NCBI GenBank assembly: GCA_028679275.1
Contig: JAJRBV010000152.1
Location: 1-5,223, forward strand
Direction of reading: 5' to 3'
Source of the DNA: Methanoregulaceae archaeon
GTDB taxonomy: Archaea; Halobacteriota; Methanomicrobia; Methanomicrobiales; Methanospirillaceae
DNA: 5,223 bases
The translations under genes and the position numbers were made by a program. Every line of letters begins with the position of its first letter. Positions within the stretch are counted from its first letter, which is position 1. The notes under the pieces are model-generated. The model had not been told where the DNA came from, ran no database searches, and was given only the letters and a program-made list of their open reading frames with translations. Shown here piece by piece: positions 1 to 5,223 of the stretch.

Positions 1-1005
1 AGCGAAAGTCCTCTTCCGCTCGATGTGGTTGAAAAGGTCCCTGCCGATCTGGATACCCGCCTGGATGCACGATTTCTCGATGCACGGAGACCAAGAGTGA
101 CTGCAACCTTCCAGATAAGGAGTGCAGTGACACAGTCTGTCCATGAATACCTGTTCTCCCATGATTTTGTAAATATCACTACCCCGAAAATAGTCGCTGC
201 AGCAACTGAAGGGGGAACCGAGCTCTTTCCCATCGCTTATTTCGAGAAAGAGGCATTTCTGAACCAGAGCCCGCAGCTCTACAAACAGATGATGATGGCT
301 GCGGGATTCGAGAAGGTATTTGAGATCGGGCCTATCTTCAGGGCTGAGGAGCATAACACCACCAAGCACCTGAATGAGGCTACTTCCATTGATATCGAGG
401 TTTCCTTTGCTGATCATCTAGACGTGATGCGGCTGCTTGAGGATCTGATTGTCCATATTTACCGGTCTGTCCAGGAGCAGTGTTCTGGCCCTCTCGAAGC
501 ACTGGATATCAGCGAGCTCCCAATCCCTGCCGCCCCCTTCGAACGGCTCCCTTACCCGGATGCTATTGAAATGGCAGCAAAAGCAACCGGGGAGCCCGTC
601 AGCTATGGGGATGATATCGGTACCGTTGCTGAGAAAGCCATCGGGGAACGGATGGGGGCCCATTATTTTATTACAGACTGGCCAACGGCGATCAAGCCCT
701 ATTATGCAATGCCCTGCGAGGACGACCCCTCGGTCTGCAAGGCATTTGATCTGATGCACCCGAGAATGGAACTCTCTTCCGGGGCTGCCCGCGTCCACCT
801 GTATGACCTTCTTCTGCACCAGATTCGGGCAAAGGGGCTTTCTCCCGATAACTTTGAGTTTTACCTGACACCGTTCCGGTATGGCATGCCCCCCCATGCA
901 GGGTGGGGACTCGGGGCTGAACGTCTGGTAATGACGATGCTTGGGCTGGCAAATATCAGGGAGGCGGTTCTCTTCCCAAGGGACAGGCACCGGCTGACAC
1001 CATGA
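1..1005 (+). CDS. aspS: Aspartyl-tRNA synthetase, archaeal type, 5'-truncated by the window edge
   Basis: Cytoplasmic class II aminoacyl-tRNA synthetase that joins aspartate to tRNA-Asp using ATP. The reading frame is open from base 1 (SESPLPLD precedes the first GTG at 25), so the GTG is internal and the true start lies outside the window. About 334 residues are visible out of roughly 430-440 usual for the archaeal family, so the N-terminal OB-fold anticodon-binding domain is mostly missing and the catalytic domain is complete. Visible landmarks, counted from base 1: [11 protein letters not shown] near 86-96, class II motif 2 ([18 protein letters not shown]) near 110-127, [10 protein letters not shown] near 257-266, and motif 3 ([11 protein letters not shown]) near 301-311, ending in the family-typical [10 protein letters not shown]. 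No frameshift is seen. The residues that separate Asp-only from Asp/Asn-charging enzymes are in the missing N-terminal domain, so that question cannot be answered here. The stop codon overlaps the start of the methionine synthase gene. Confidence 0.97.
   Translation, partial: SESPLPLDVVEKVPADLDTRLDARFLDARRPRVTATFQIRSAVTQSVHEYLFSHDFVNITTPKIVAAATEGGTELFPIAYFEKEAFLNQSPQLYKQMMMAAGFEKVFEIGPIFRAEEHNTTKHLNEATSIDIEVSFADHLDVMRLLEDLIVHIYRSVQEQCSGPLEALDISELPIPAAPFERLPYPDAIEMAAKATGEPVSYGDDIGTVAEKAIGERMGAHYFITDWPTAIKPYYAMPCEDDPSVCKAFDLMHPRMELSSGAARVHLYDLLLHQIRAKGLSPDNFEFYLTPFRYGMPPHAGWGLGAERLVMTMLGLANIREAVLFPRDRHRLTP
1002..1005 (+). promoter_or_regulatory. ATGA stop/start overlap joining aspS and metE
   Basis: The ATG of the methionine synthase (1002-1004) shares two bases with the TGA of aspS (1003-1005). 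The preceding 15 bases (gacaggcaccggctgacac region) contain no good match to GGAGGTGA. This arrangement implies one transcript and translational coupling, so metE output would follow aspS translation. The overlap is seen directly; coupling is inferred. Confidence 0.8.
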
Positions 1006-1904
1006 GCCTGCTCTTCCCCGGCACCACCCTTCCGACTACGGTTGTCGGGAGTTATCCTGTCGTGCAGGGAAAGGGATTGTCCGGACTTCTCGATCCGTTC
1101 AGGGATGCGGTCAGGACTGCAGTCACAGACCAGCTGGCTGCAGGGATTGATATCATCTCTGACGGACAGGTCCGGGGTGACATGGTGAAGATCTTCACTT
1201 CACGGCTGCCCGGAGTGAGGGGCGCAGAGATCATCGGAAAAGTCTCCCCTCCCGAAGGACCGATAACCCTTGGCGATACCCGGTATGCAATAAGCAAAGC
1301 TCCAAGGGTAAAAGGCATCATTACAGGGCCGGCGACCCTCTCTTTTGCCCTCCATATCTCATCCCCGGTATACAGGGACAGGAATGACCTTGCGCTTGAT
1401 CTCGCCCGTGCACTCGCTCAGGAAGCGCACTCCCTTGCTGCTGCAGGGGCTGCGGTCATCCAGATCGATGAGCCGATCCTTTCAACCGGTACGGCCGACC
1501 TTTCCGTTGCAAGGGAAGCCCTGAAGATCCTCACCAGGGGACTCCGTGTCCCGGTCTGCCTTCATGTGTGTGGAGATCTCACATCCGTCATAAGTGAGCT
1601 CATCGGGATGCCAGTCGGAATCCTTGATTTTGAATTCGTAAAATCGCCCGGCAATCTCGCACTTTGCAGGGAAATGGATTTCGGGAGGATGATGATCGGG
1701 TTCGGATGCGTCGATTCTTCCGACCCGGTTGCAGAGACTGCAGCGATCATCAGATCGAGGATTGAGACAGGTCTGTCCGTGTTTGCTCCTGAACAGCTCC
1801 TCATTGATCCTGACTGTGGTCTCCGGATGCTTCCCAGGGACATTGCATTCAAAAAAATATCCCGGATGGTGGAAGCGGTGAAGGAAGTGCGGGAGACGCT
1901 CTGA
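1002..1904 (+). CDS. metE: Short archaeal MetE-like methionine synthase (methylcobamide:homocysteine methyltransferase)
   Basis: Predicted zinc enzyme that transfers a methyl group to homocysteine to make methionine. The 300 residues correspond to the C-terminal catalytic barrel of bacterial MetE; the N-terminal half is absent. That is normal for archaeal members, whose characterised Methanothermobacter homologue (about 34 kDa) uses methylcobalamin rather than methyl-folate. Expected zinc ligands are all present: H188 and C190 in CLHVCGD, E211 in DFEFVKSP, and C272 in DPDCGL. The substrate-pocket motif IQIDEP lies at 153-158, and the archaeal-style SDGQVRGDMV at 53-62. The N-terminal TTVVGSYP matches the usual beginning of the family, supporting the ATG at 1002. 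No clear Shine-Dalgarno is seen, and the ATGA overlap with aspS suggests reinitiation by the same ribosomes. In methanogens this family has been named MesA, with a corrinoid protein such as MtrA proposed as methyl donor. The donor here is inferred from family, not read from sequence. Confidence 0.92.
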   Translation: MSLLFPGTTLPTTVVGSYPVVQGKGLSGLLDPFRDAVRTAVTDQLAAGIDIISDGQVRGDMVKIFTSRLPGVRGAEIIGKVSPPEGPITLGDTRYAISKAPRVKGIITGPATLSFALHISSPVYRDRNDLALDLARALAQEAHSLAAAGAAVIQIDEPILSTGTADLSVAREALKILTRGLRVPVCLHVCGDLTSVISELIGMPVGILDFEFVKSPGNLALCREMDFGRMMIGFGCVDSSDPVAETAAIIRSRIETGLSVFAPEQLLIDPDCGLRMLPRDIAFKKISRMVEAVKEVRETL

Positions 1905-1913
1905 AAGTCATTC

Positions 1914-2522
1914 TCATACCACTCGTGAAGTGGTGGAAAGTTCGACCCCCTTTTCCGTGATATTGAACGGAATCAGTCGTTTCGGAACATTGGTCTGCCG
2001 TAGTTTGTGAACTGCGAGCTGACGCTCGACTTCGGTAACGAATGTGACAACCTTGAGTTCGAGAACAACGTCCGCCAGACGGAAGATCCTGTTCTCTTCT
2101 TCGGGCTTGTGGATATTGTTGTACAGGAGGAACATGATCGTGCTGTTCGCTCGGGTAGCCTCTTTTCTGGCAGTCAGCAGGCAGCGCAATGCCTCATCAA
2201 TACCAAAGTTCAGGACAATCGAGGAGAAAGAGTCCACCACAATTCGTCTTCCCCGGTATTCCGGGGGAAATTTGTCGAGGGGAAGGGTCCGGGCGTCCAC
2301 CATCCCATTCTCAATTTCACTGTCGATCATCAGATAGCTGCCTTCATCTTCCTTTGCCTTCCAGAACTGGCGGGCGACATGGTCAACCCCTGAAAGCGGG
2401 GAACCGACTACAATGACAACAGCATCACTCGGATAACCACCTTCGATAACAGCATCGAGGCCGATGACTCCGGTAGGTTGCTTATTATTATTGTTATTAT
2501 TATTTGCCAAGAAGGATGCCAC
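1914..2522 (-). CDS. RAD55/KaiC-like RecA-fold protein with degenerate Walker A motif
   Basis: A single-domain RecA-superfamily protein of the archaeal RAD55/KaiC-like group, molecular role unknown. After a poly-Asn leader, TGVIGLDAVIEGGYP (17-31) is the classic KaiC-type entry motif. The P-loop position reads GSPLSGVD (40-47), so the essential Lys and Ser/Thr of GxxxxGK[ST] are replaced by Val and Asp. YLMIDSE (63-69) sits where the catalytic Glu segment of KaiC lies, and RRIVVDSFSS (92-101) is a good Walker B with D97. The C-terminal strands (RQLAVHKLRQTNVPKRLIPF, then NITEKGVEL) match the end of a KaiC core. No membrane segment or DNA-binding domain is seen. About 200 residues is slightly short for this fold. 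ATP binding by the normal mechanism looks unlikely; a scaffold or signalling role is a guess. Coordinates use the GTG at 2522; the TTG at 2510 is an attractive alternative giving 198 residues. It converges with metE, 9 bp between stops. Confidence 0.82.
   Translation of the reverse strand: MASFLANNNNNNNKQPTGVIGLDAVIEGGYPSDAVVIVVGSPLSGVDHVARQFWKAKEDEGSYLMIDSEIENGMVDARTLPLDKFPPEYRGRRIVVDSFSSIVLNFGIDEALRCLLTARKEATRANSTIMFLLYNNIHKPEEENRIFRLADVVLELKVVTFVTEVERQLAVHKLRQTNVPKRLIPFNITEKGVELSTTSRVV
1918..1934. other. Perfect 6-bp hairpin at the convergent gene ends
   Basis: ACCACT (1918-1923), a 5-base loop, then AGTGGT (1929-1934) form a perfect inverted repeat. It lies within the last codons of the minus-strand RecA-fold gene and just beyond the metE stop. 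Read from either strand it folds in the RNA. It is not followed by a convincing U-run on either strand (only TTTT at 1951-1954 on plus), so calling it a terminator would be speculative; it could equally protect or pair the two overlapping 3' ends. Confidence 0.35.
2484..2504 (-). repeat. Trinucleotide (AAT)n tract encoding seven Asn
   Basis: Seven consecutive Asn codons in the minus-strand frame, AAT three times, one AAC, then AAT three times, encode residues 7-13 of the RecA-fold protein (GTG numbering), followed by Lys. The tract is a short microsatellite sitting directly after the start codon in an otherwise GC-rich region. Unit changes would alter the number of Asn without shifting the frame. 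Its AT richness may also keep the initiation region of the mRNA unfolded; that is inference. Confidence 0.85.
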
Positions 2523-2526
2523 CCCC
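2520..2526 (-). promoter_or_regulatory. Ribosome binding site favouring a TTG start for the RecA-fold gene
   Basis: On the minus strand GGGGGTG matches the archaeal consensus GGAGGTG at six of seven bases. It lies 9 bases before a TTG codon (2510-2508) but overlaps the upstream GTG candidate (2522-2520). Spacing therefore favours TTG, giving a protein beginning Met-Ala-Asn7-Lys. A stop codon in frame at 2537-2535 excludes longer starts. Confidence 0.5.
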
Positions 2527-2555
2527 CTTCTTAACTAATGTATTCAATTCCCCAT

Positions 2556-2600
2556 GATAAGTCTTCGCTGTCTCATGACTCCAGAATCCGAATCCTTAAA
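2556..2600 (-). promoter_or_regulatory. Weak candidate promoter region of the RecA-fold gene
   Basis: Two TATA-like elements occur on the minus strand upstream of the gene. CGAAGACTTATC (2567-2556) has a purine-rich BRE-like stretch in front of CTTATC and would give a very short leader of roughly ten bases. TTTAAGG (2600-2594), preceded by GCGCAG, would give a leader of about 45-50 bases. Neither is a close match to the TTTAWATA archaeal box. A promoter in this gap is expected because cdc48 appears to be terminated before it, but its exact position is uncertain. Confidence 0.25.
2584..2595. repeat. Tandem GAATCC hexamer, two copies
   Basis: GAATCC is repeated head to tail (2584-2589, 2590-2595), directly beside the TTTAAGG candidate box on the minus strand, where it reads GGATTCGGATTC. 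It could be half-sites for a regulator of the RecA-fold gene, but a two-copy hexamer can easily arise by chance. Confidence 0.25.
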
Positions 2601-2724
2601 CTGCGCCCCACCAGGCACCAGCCATCCCCCCGGGTGCGGGAACCGGTTTGTTTCCATTTCACGGAACCTGGACTCTTTGGTCTGTGCACTGGATTTCTTC
2701 TGATACGACCGTGCAGGAGTGAGG

Positions 2725-2730
2725 AAAAAA
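2725..2730 (-). terminator. Oligo-T terminator candidate downstream of cdc48
   Basis: On the minus strand a run of six T (CCGGTTTTTTCC) lies about 44 bases after the cdc48 TAA stop (2776-2774), preceded by a pyrimidine-rich stretch starting right after the stop (CCTATCCTCTCCTTTCCCTC). Euryarchaeal transcripts commonly end at oligo-U tracts without a strong hairpin, and no good stem is seen here. The rest of the gap between cdc48 and the RecA-fold gene shows no RNA gene or convincing ORF. Confidence 0.45.
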
Positions 2731-2773
2731 CCGGAATGATGCCATATGTTAGTGAGGGAAAGGAGAGGATAGG

Positions 2774-5215
2774 TTACTGGTATTCAGGTGGCTGAACCTC
2801 ACGGGGAAGTCCGCCTTTGAAATGGAGCCGGATGCGGGAGTAAAATTCCCTGAGGCGCTCATTCATGGTGGGATGGACCTTTGCAAGGCTCATCTCAAAA
2901 TGTCGGAGGGTGACAATTGCTGCCCTTTCCCGCATGGCAAAAACTCCTGCCTCGCGGCAGAGTCCTTCCATGTCAGCCCCGACATACCCTTCGGTCCTGC
3001 CGGCAATACTTAACATCAAATCATCCCGCGGTTCATCGATAAGCGATAGCCCCCTCTGCGCCATGCGGTCAACCAGATGTTTTCTCCGCATTCCGCGGTT
3101 CAGCTTCCCTTCCTTCCCGCTGCAGGCCGTGCCGGCTGCAGCGATTGCTTCATTGATGGAAACATCGCGGTCTTTTCCGAGGATCTCCACCAGGGCATCG
3201 AGAGCTCCCTCATCGCAGGAACCAGTCTTTTCAACAAGTTCCTCGAGTTTCGATCCCTCGAGTGGCATATACTTCAGATGGATACCGAGAATCTTTTTCC
3301 GGTCTGCCAGGTTTGGCTCCCCGATGTAGACAAGCCGGTCGAATCGACCTGCACGGAGAAGTGCCGGATCAACAAGGGTCGGCTGGTTGGTAGCCCCCAT
3401 CACGACAACATCCCTGAGCTCTTCGAGCCCGTCAATCTCGGTCAGTATCTGGTTCAGGACAGTCTCCATGACGTGCGATCCAAGATCAGATCCGCGTGTT
3501 GGAGCGAGTGCATCGAGTTCATCGAAGAAGATGATCGAGGGGGCAACCTGTCTCGCTTTCTTGAATACCTCCCGGACCGCCCTTTCACTCTCACCTACCC
3601 ATTTGGAGAGGAGCTGGGGGCCCCGTATTGCAATAAAATTGGCTCCACTCTCATTCGCCACAGCTTTTGCAATCAGGGTCTTCCCTGTTCCGGGGGGGCC
3701 GTACAGGAGAACCCCCCGCGGCGGTGTGATTCCAAGCTCCTCAAACCTGGCCCGTTCGGTGAGCGGGTACTCCACAGCCTCCCGTATCTCCTGCTTCGCC
3801 TCTTCAAGTCCGCCGACATCATTCCATGTGACATGGGTAACTTCGAGCATTACTTCCCGCATCGCGCTCGGACTTACATCTCGGAGGGCTGCCCGGAAGT
3901 CCTGTGCATTCACCTCCATCCGGTCGAGGATCTCCTGCGGAATTTCCTCGTCATCAAGGTTCATTTCAGGGAGATATCGTCTGAGGGCACGGATCGCTGC
4001 TTCGCGGGCGAGTGCAGCGAGGTCAGCACCGACAAACCCGTGGGTCTGCTGGGCAAGGGCAAGCAGGTCCACTTCAGCGGAAAGGGGCATTCCTCTCGTG
4101 TGAATTTTCAATATCTCGATCCTGTCCGGCTCACTCGGAACCCCTATCTCTATCTCCCGATCAAACCTGCCCGGTCTCCGAAGGGCGGGGTCGATGGCAT
4201 CAACCCGGTTGGTGGCCCCGATCACCACCACCTGCCCTCTCTCCTCGAGCCCGTCCATCATTGTAAGGAGTTGTGCAACCACCCGGCGCTCCACCTCCCC
4301 GGTTACTTCTTCCCTCCTTGGTGTGATTGAATCGAGTTCATCAATGAAGATGATGGAGGGGGCATTTGCTTCGGCCTCTTCGAAAATCTCCCTTAATTTC
4401 TGCTCGCTCTCCCCGTAGTACTTTGAGATAACTTCGGGACCGGCTATTGAGATAAAATGTGCACCGCTCTCGCTGGCAACCGCCTTTGCAATCAGTGTTT
4501 TTCCTGTACCCGGAGGGCCGAAGAGGAGGACGCCTTTCGGGGGTTCTATCCCCAGTTTCTGGAAGAGCTCCGGATGGCGCATCGGGAGCTCGATCATCTC
4601 CCTGACCCGCTGCAGCTCGTCTTTCAACCCTCCGATATCTTCATATGAGATCCGTTTTAATCCCTCAAACCCGGCAGCCGGTTTTTCAGAGAATTCGATC
4701 TGTGTGTTTTTTGTGATGATAACGGCCTGTTCAGGCTCGATCTCCACGACCTTATAGGATACAATCTGCGGCTGGAGAAACGGGAGCCCAATCATGATCG
4801 GAACAGAATCATTCTTTACAACAGGAAAATCAATCAGCGCATTGAGCACATTAGGATTGTTGCTTACCGGAACGCTCCGTGGTAGATCTTCCGGGGGAGC
4901 CAGTACAACCCTCCTCGCCTCGACCTCGTCCCGGATGGCAACGATCTTCACGGTGTCGCCGATGCTGACGCCTGCATTGGTTCTCGTGAAATTATCGATC
5001 CGTACCTTATTCTGGTTCCAGTCCTCCACAAGGGATCGCCAGACCTTGGCAACCGTACGGCGTTTCCCTTCGACTGCAACGATATCGCCGGGAGATATTT
5101 TCAGGTACAGCATGGTCTCGGGATCAAGCCGTGCCTTCCCGCCACCCTGATCGCCCGGATACGCACTATCAACCTTCAGAAATATCTCTGGCATCACCTT
5201 AAAAGTCATATACAC
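2774..5215 (-). CDS. Cdc48/VAT-type AAA+ ATPase (p97 homologue), two AAA domains
   Basis: Cytosolic hexameric ATPase that unfolds proteins by threading them through its pore, expected to feed the archaeal 20S proteasome. Order of domains (GTG numbering): double-psi barrel N-domain about 9-92 ([20 protein letters not shown]), second N subdomain about 107-180, D1 about 190-450, D2 about 465-795. D1 has Walker A GPPGTGKT 233-240, pore loop KYYGES 265-270, Walker B IIFIDELD 288-295, sensor N336 and arginine fingers R347/R350. D2 has GPPGTGKT 506-513, pore loop KWVGES 538-543, IIFFDELD 561-568, sensor N610 and arginines R621/R624, so both rings look active. At 813 residues it exceeds the roughly 730-760 of typical archaeal VAT because of an insertion in the D2 lid. 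The C-terminus is PPEYQ. The start is uncertain: GTG 5215, ATG 5209 and ATG 5194 all precede the conserved EIFLKV, and the upstream region is cut off by the window end. Confidence 0.96.
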   Translation of the reverse strand: MYMTFKVMPEIFLKVDSAYPGDQGGGKARLDPETMLYLKISPGDIVAVEGKRRTVAKVWRSLVEDWNQNKVRIDNFTRTNAGVSIGDTVKIVAIRDEVEARRVVLAPPEDLPRSVPVSNNPNVLNALIDFPVVKNDSVPIMIGLPFLQPQIVSYKVVEIEPEQAVIITKNTQIEFSEKPAAGFEGLKRISYEDIGGLKDELQRVREMIELPMRHPELFQKLGIEPPKGVLLFGPPGTGKTLIAKAVASESGAHFISIAGPEVISKYYGESEQKLREIFEEAEANAPSIIFIDELDSITPRREEVTGEVERRVVAQLLTMMDGLEERGQVVVIGATNRVDAIDPALRRPGRFDREIEIGVPSEPDRIEILKIHTRGMPLSAEVDLLALAQQTHGFVGADLAALAREAAIRALRRYLPEMNLDDEEIPQEILDRMEVNAQDFRAALRDVSPSAMREVMLEVTHVTWNDVGGLEEAKQEIREAVEYPLTERARFEELGITPPRGVLLYGPPGTGKTLIAKAVANESGANFIAIRGPQLLSKWVGESERAVREVFKKARQVAPSIIFFDELDALAPTRGSDLGSHVMETVLNQILTEIDGLEELRDVVVMGATNQPTLVDPALLRAGRFDRLVYIGEPNLADRKKILGIHLKYMPLEGSKLEELVEKTGSCDEGALDALVEILGKDRDVSINEAIAAAGTACSGKEGKLNRGMRRKHLVDRMAQRGLSLIDEPRDDLMLSIAGRTEGYVGADMEGLCREAGVFAMRERAAIVTLRHFEMSLAKVHPTMNERLREFYSRIRLHFKGGLPREVQPPEYQ
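3010..3247 (-). other. Insertion of about 76 residues in the D2 lid of Cdc48
   Basis: In D1, 15 residues separate the L of MPL (378) from GFVGAD (393); in D2 the same landmarks, L652 and GYVGAD at 743, are 91 apart, so about 76 residues are extra. The inserted stretch is charged, appears helical and contains [19 protein letters not shown] and a basic run [14 protein letters not shown]. It falls between the AAA core and the lid helices, where it should project from the ring rather than disturb the ATP site. No known domain is recognised in it. Confidence 0.75.
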
Positions 5216-5223
5216 AGGGATTT

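Noticed and set aside
418..990. 190-codon minus-strand open frame opposite aspS
   Set aside because: Lies entirely antisense to the conserved aspartyl-tRNA synthetase catalytic domain, with no family resemblance and unlikely composition.
1..1005. GTG at 25 as the start of the first gene
   Set aside because: The same frame is open to base 1 and the residues before the GTG (SESPLPLD) fit the family, so the gene is simply cut by the window edge.
2596..2625. Tiny minus-strand ORF MAGAWWGAV ending at the TTTAAGG box, looking like a tandem-Trp leader peptide
   Set aside because: Nine codons arise easily by chance, no properly spaced ribosome site is present, the downstream gene is not a Trp gene, and no alternative hairpins typical of attenuation are apparent.
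2611..2640. Possible small RNA or riboswitch from inverted repeats (GCACC/GGTGC, CCCG/CGGG) in the gap
   Set aside because: Stems are only 4-5 bp, mutually overlapping and in a GC-rich stretch; no tRNA, snoRNA or known riboswitch signature is visible.
2538..2795. 85-codon plus-strand ORF in the gap between the RecA-fold gene and cdc48
   Set aside because: No Shine-Dalgarno before the ATG, protein composition not coherent, no recognisable motif, and it runs into the 3' end of cdc48.
3077..4330. 417-codon open frame on the plus strand, antisense to cdc48
   Set aside because: It is wholly opposite a strongly conserved Cdc48 sequence with both Walker motifs; its translation is Cys/His/Pro-rich with no recognisable motif and mirrors the codon bias of the real gene.

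Overview
The window looks like a piece of a euryarchaeal methanogen chromosome, most likely from the Methanomicrobiales (Methanoregula, Methanosphaerula or Methanospirillum type). This rests on four things read from the sequence: an archaeal-type class II aspartyl-tRNA synthetase, a short MetE-like methionine synthase that is only the zinc-binding catalytic half, a RAD55/KaiC-like RecA-fold protein, and a two-ring archaeal Cdc48/VAT unfoldase. The exact genus cannot be fixed without a search. No phage, insertion sequence, CRISPR or defence module is visible. This is ordinary core chromosome with a few odd details.

Layout: the plus strand (1-1904) carries a two-gene unit. The 3' three quarters of aspS overlaps by ATGA with a 300-residue cobamide-type methionine synthase (metE/mesA-like). 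The minus strand (1914-5215) carries a 198-202 residue RecA-fold protein with a broken Walker A motif and a seven-Asn tract at its N-terminus. Upstream of that, across a 251-bp gap, lies a full-length 813-codon Cdc48 gene. The two blocks converge with only 9 bp between stop codons, and a small perfect hairpin sits in the last codons of the minus-strand gene. The 2523-2773 gap holds a probable oligo-T terminator for cdc48 and a weak candidate promoter for the RecA-fold gene, but no convincing gene.

Functionally, aspS charges tRNA-Asp and metE completes methionine synthesis, so the plus-strand pair is amino-acid and translation housekeeping. Cdc48 is an ATP-driven protein unfoldase expected to work with the archaeal 20S proteasome. 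The small RecA-fold protein probably does not hydrolyse ATP in the normal way and has no function I can assign. I see no clearly new system. The points most worth a second look are the roughly 76-residue insertion in the second AAA lid of Cdc48, which may be an internal duplication, and the P-loop-deficient RecA-fold protein with its trinucleotide-repeat N-terminus.
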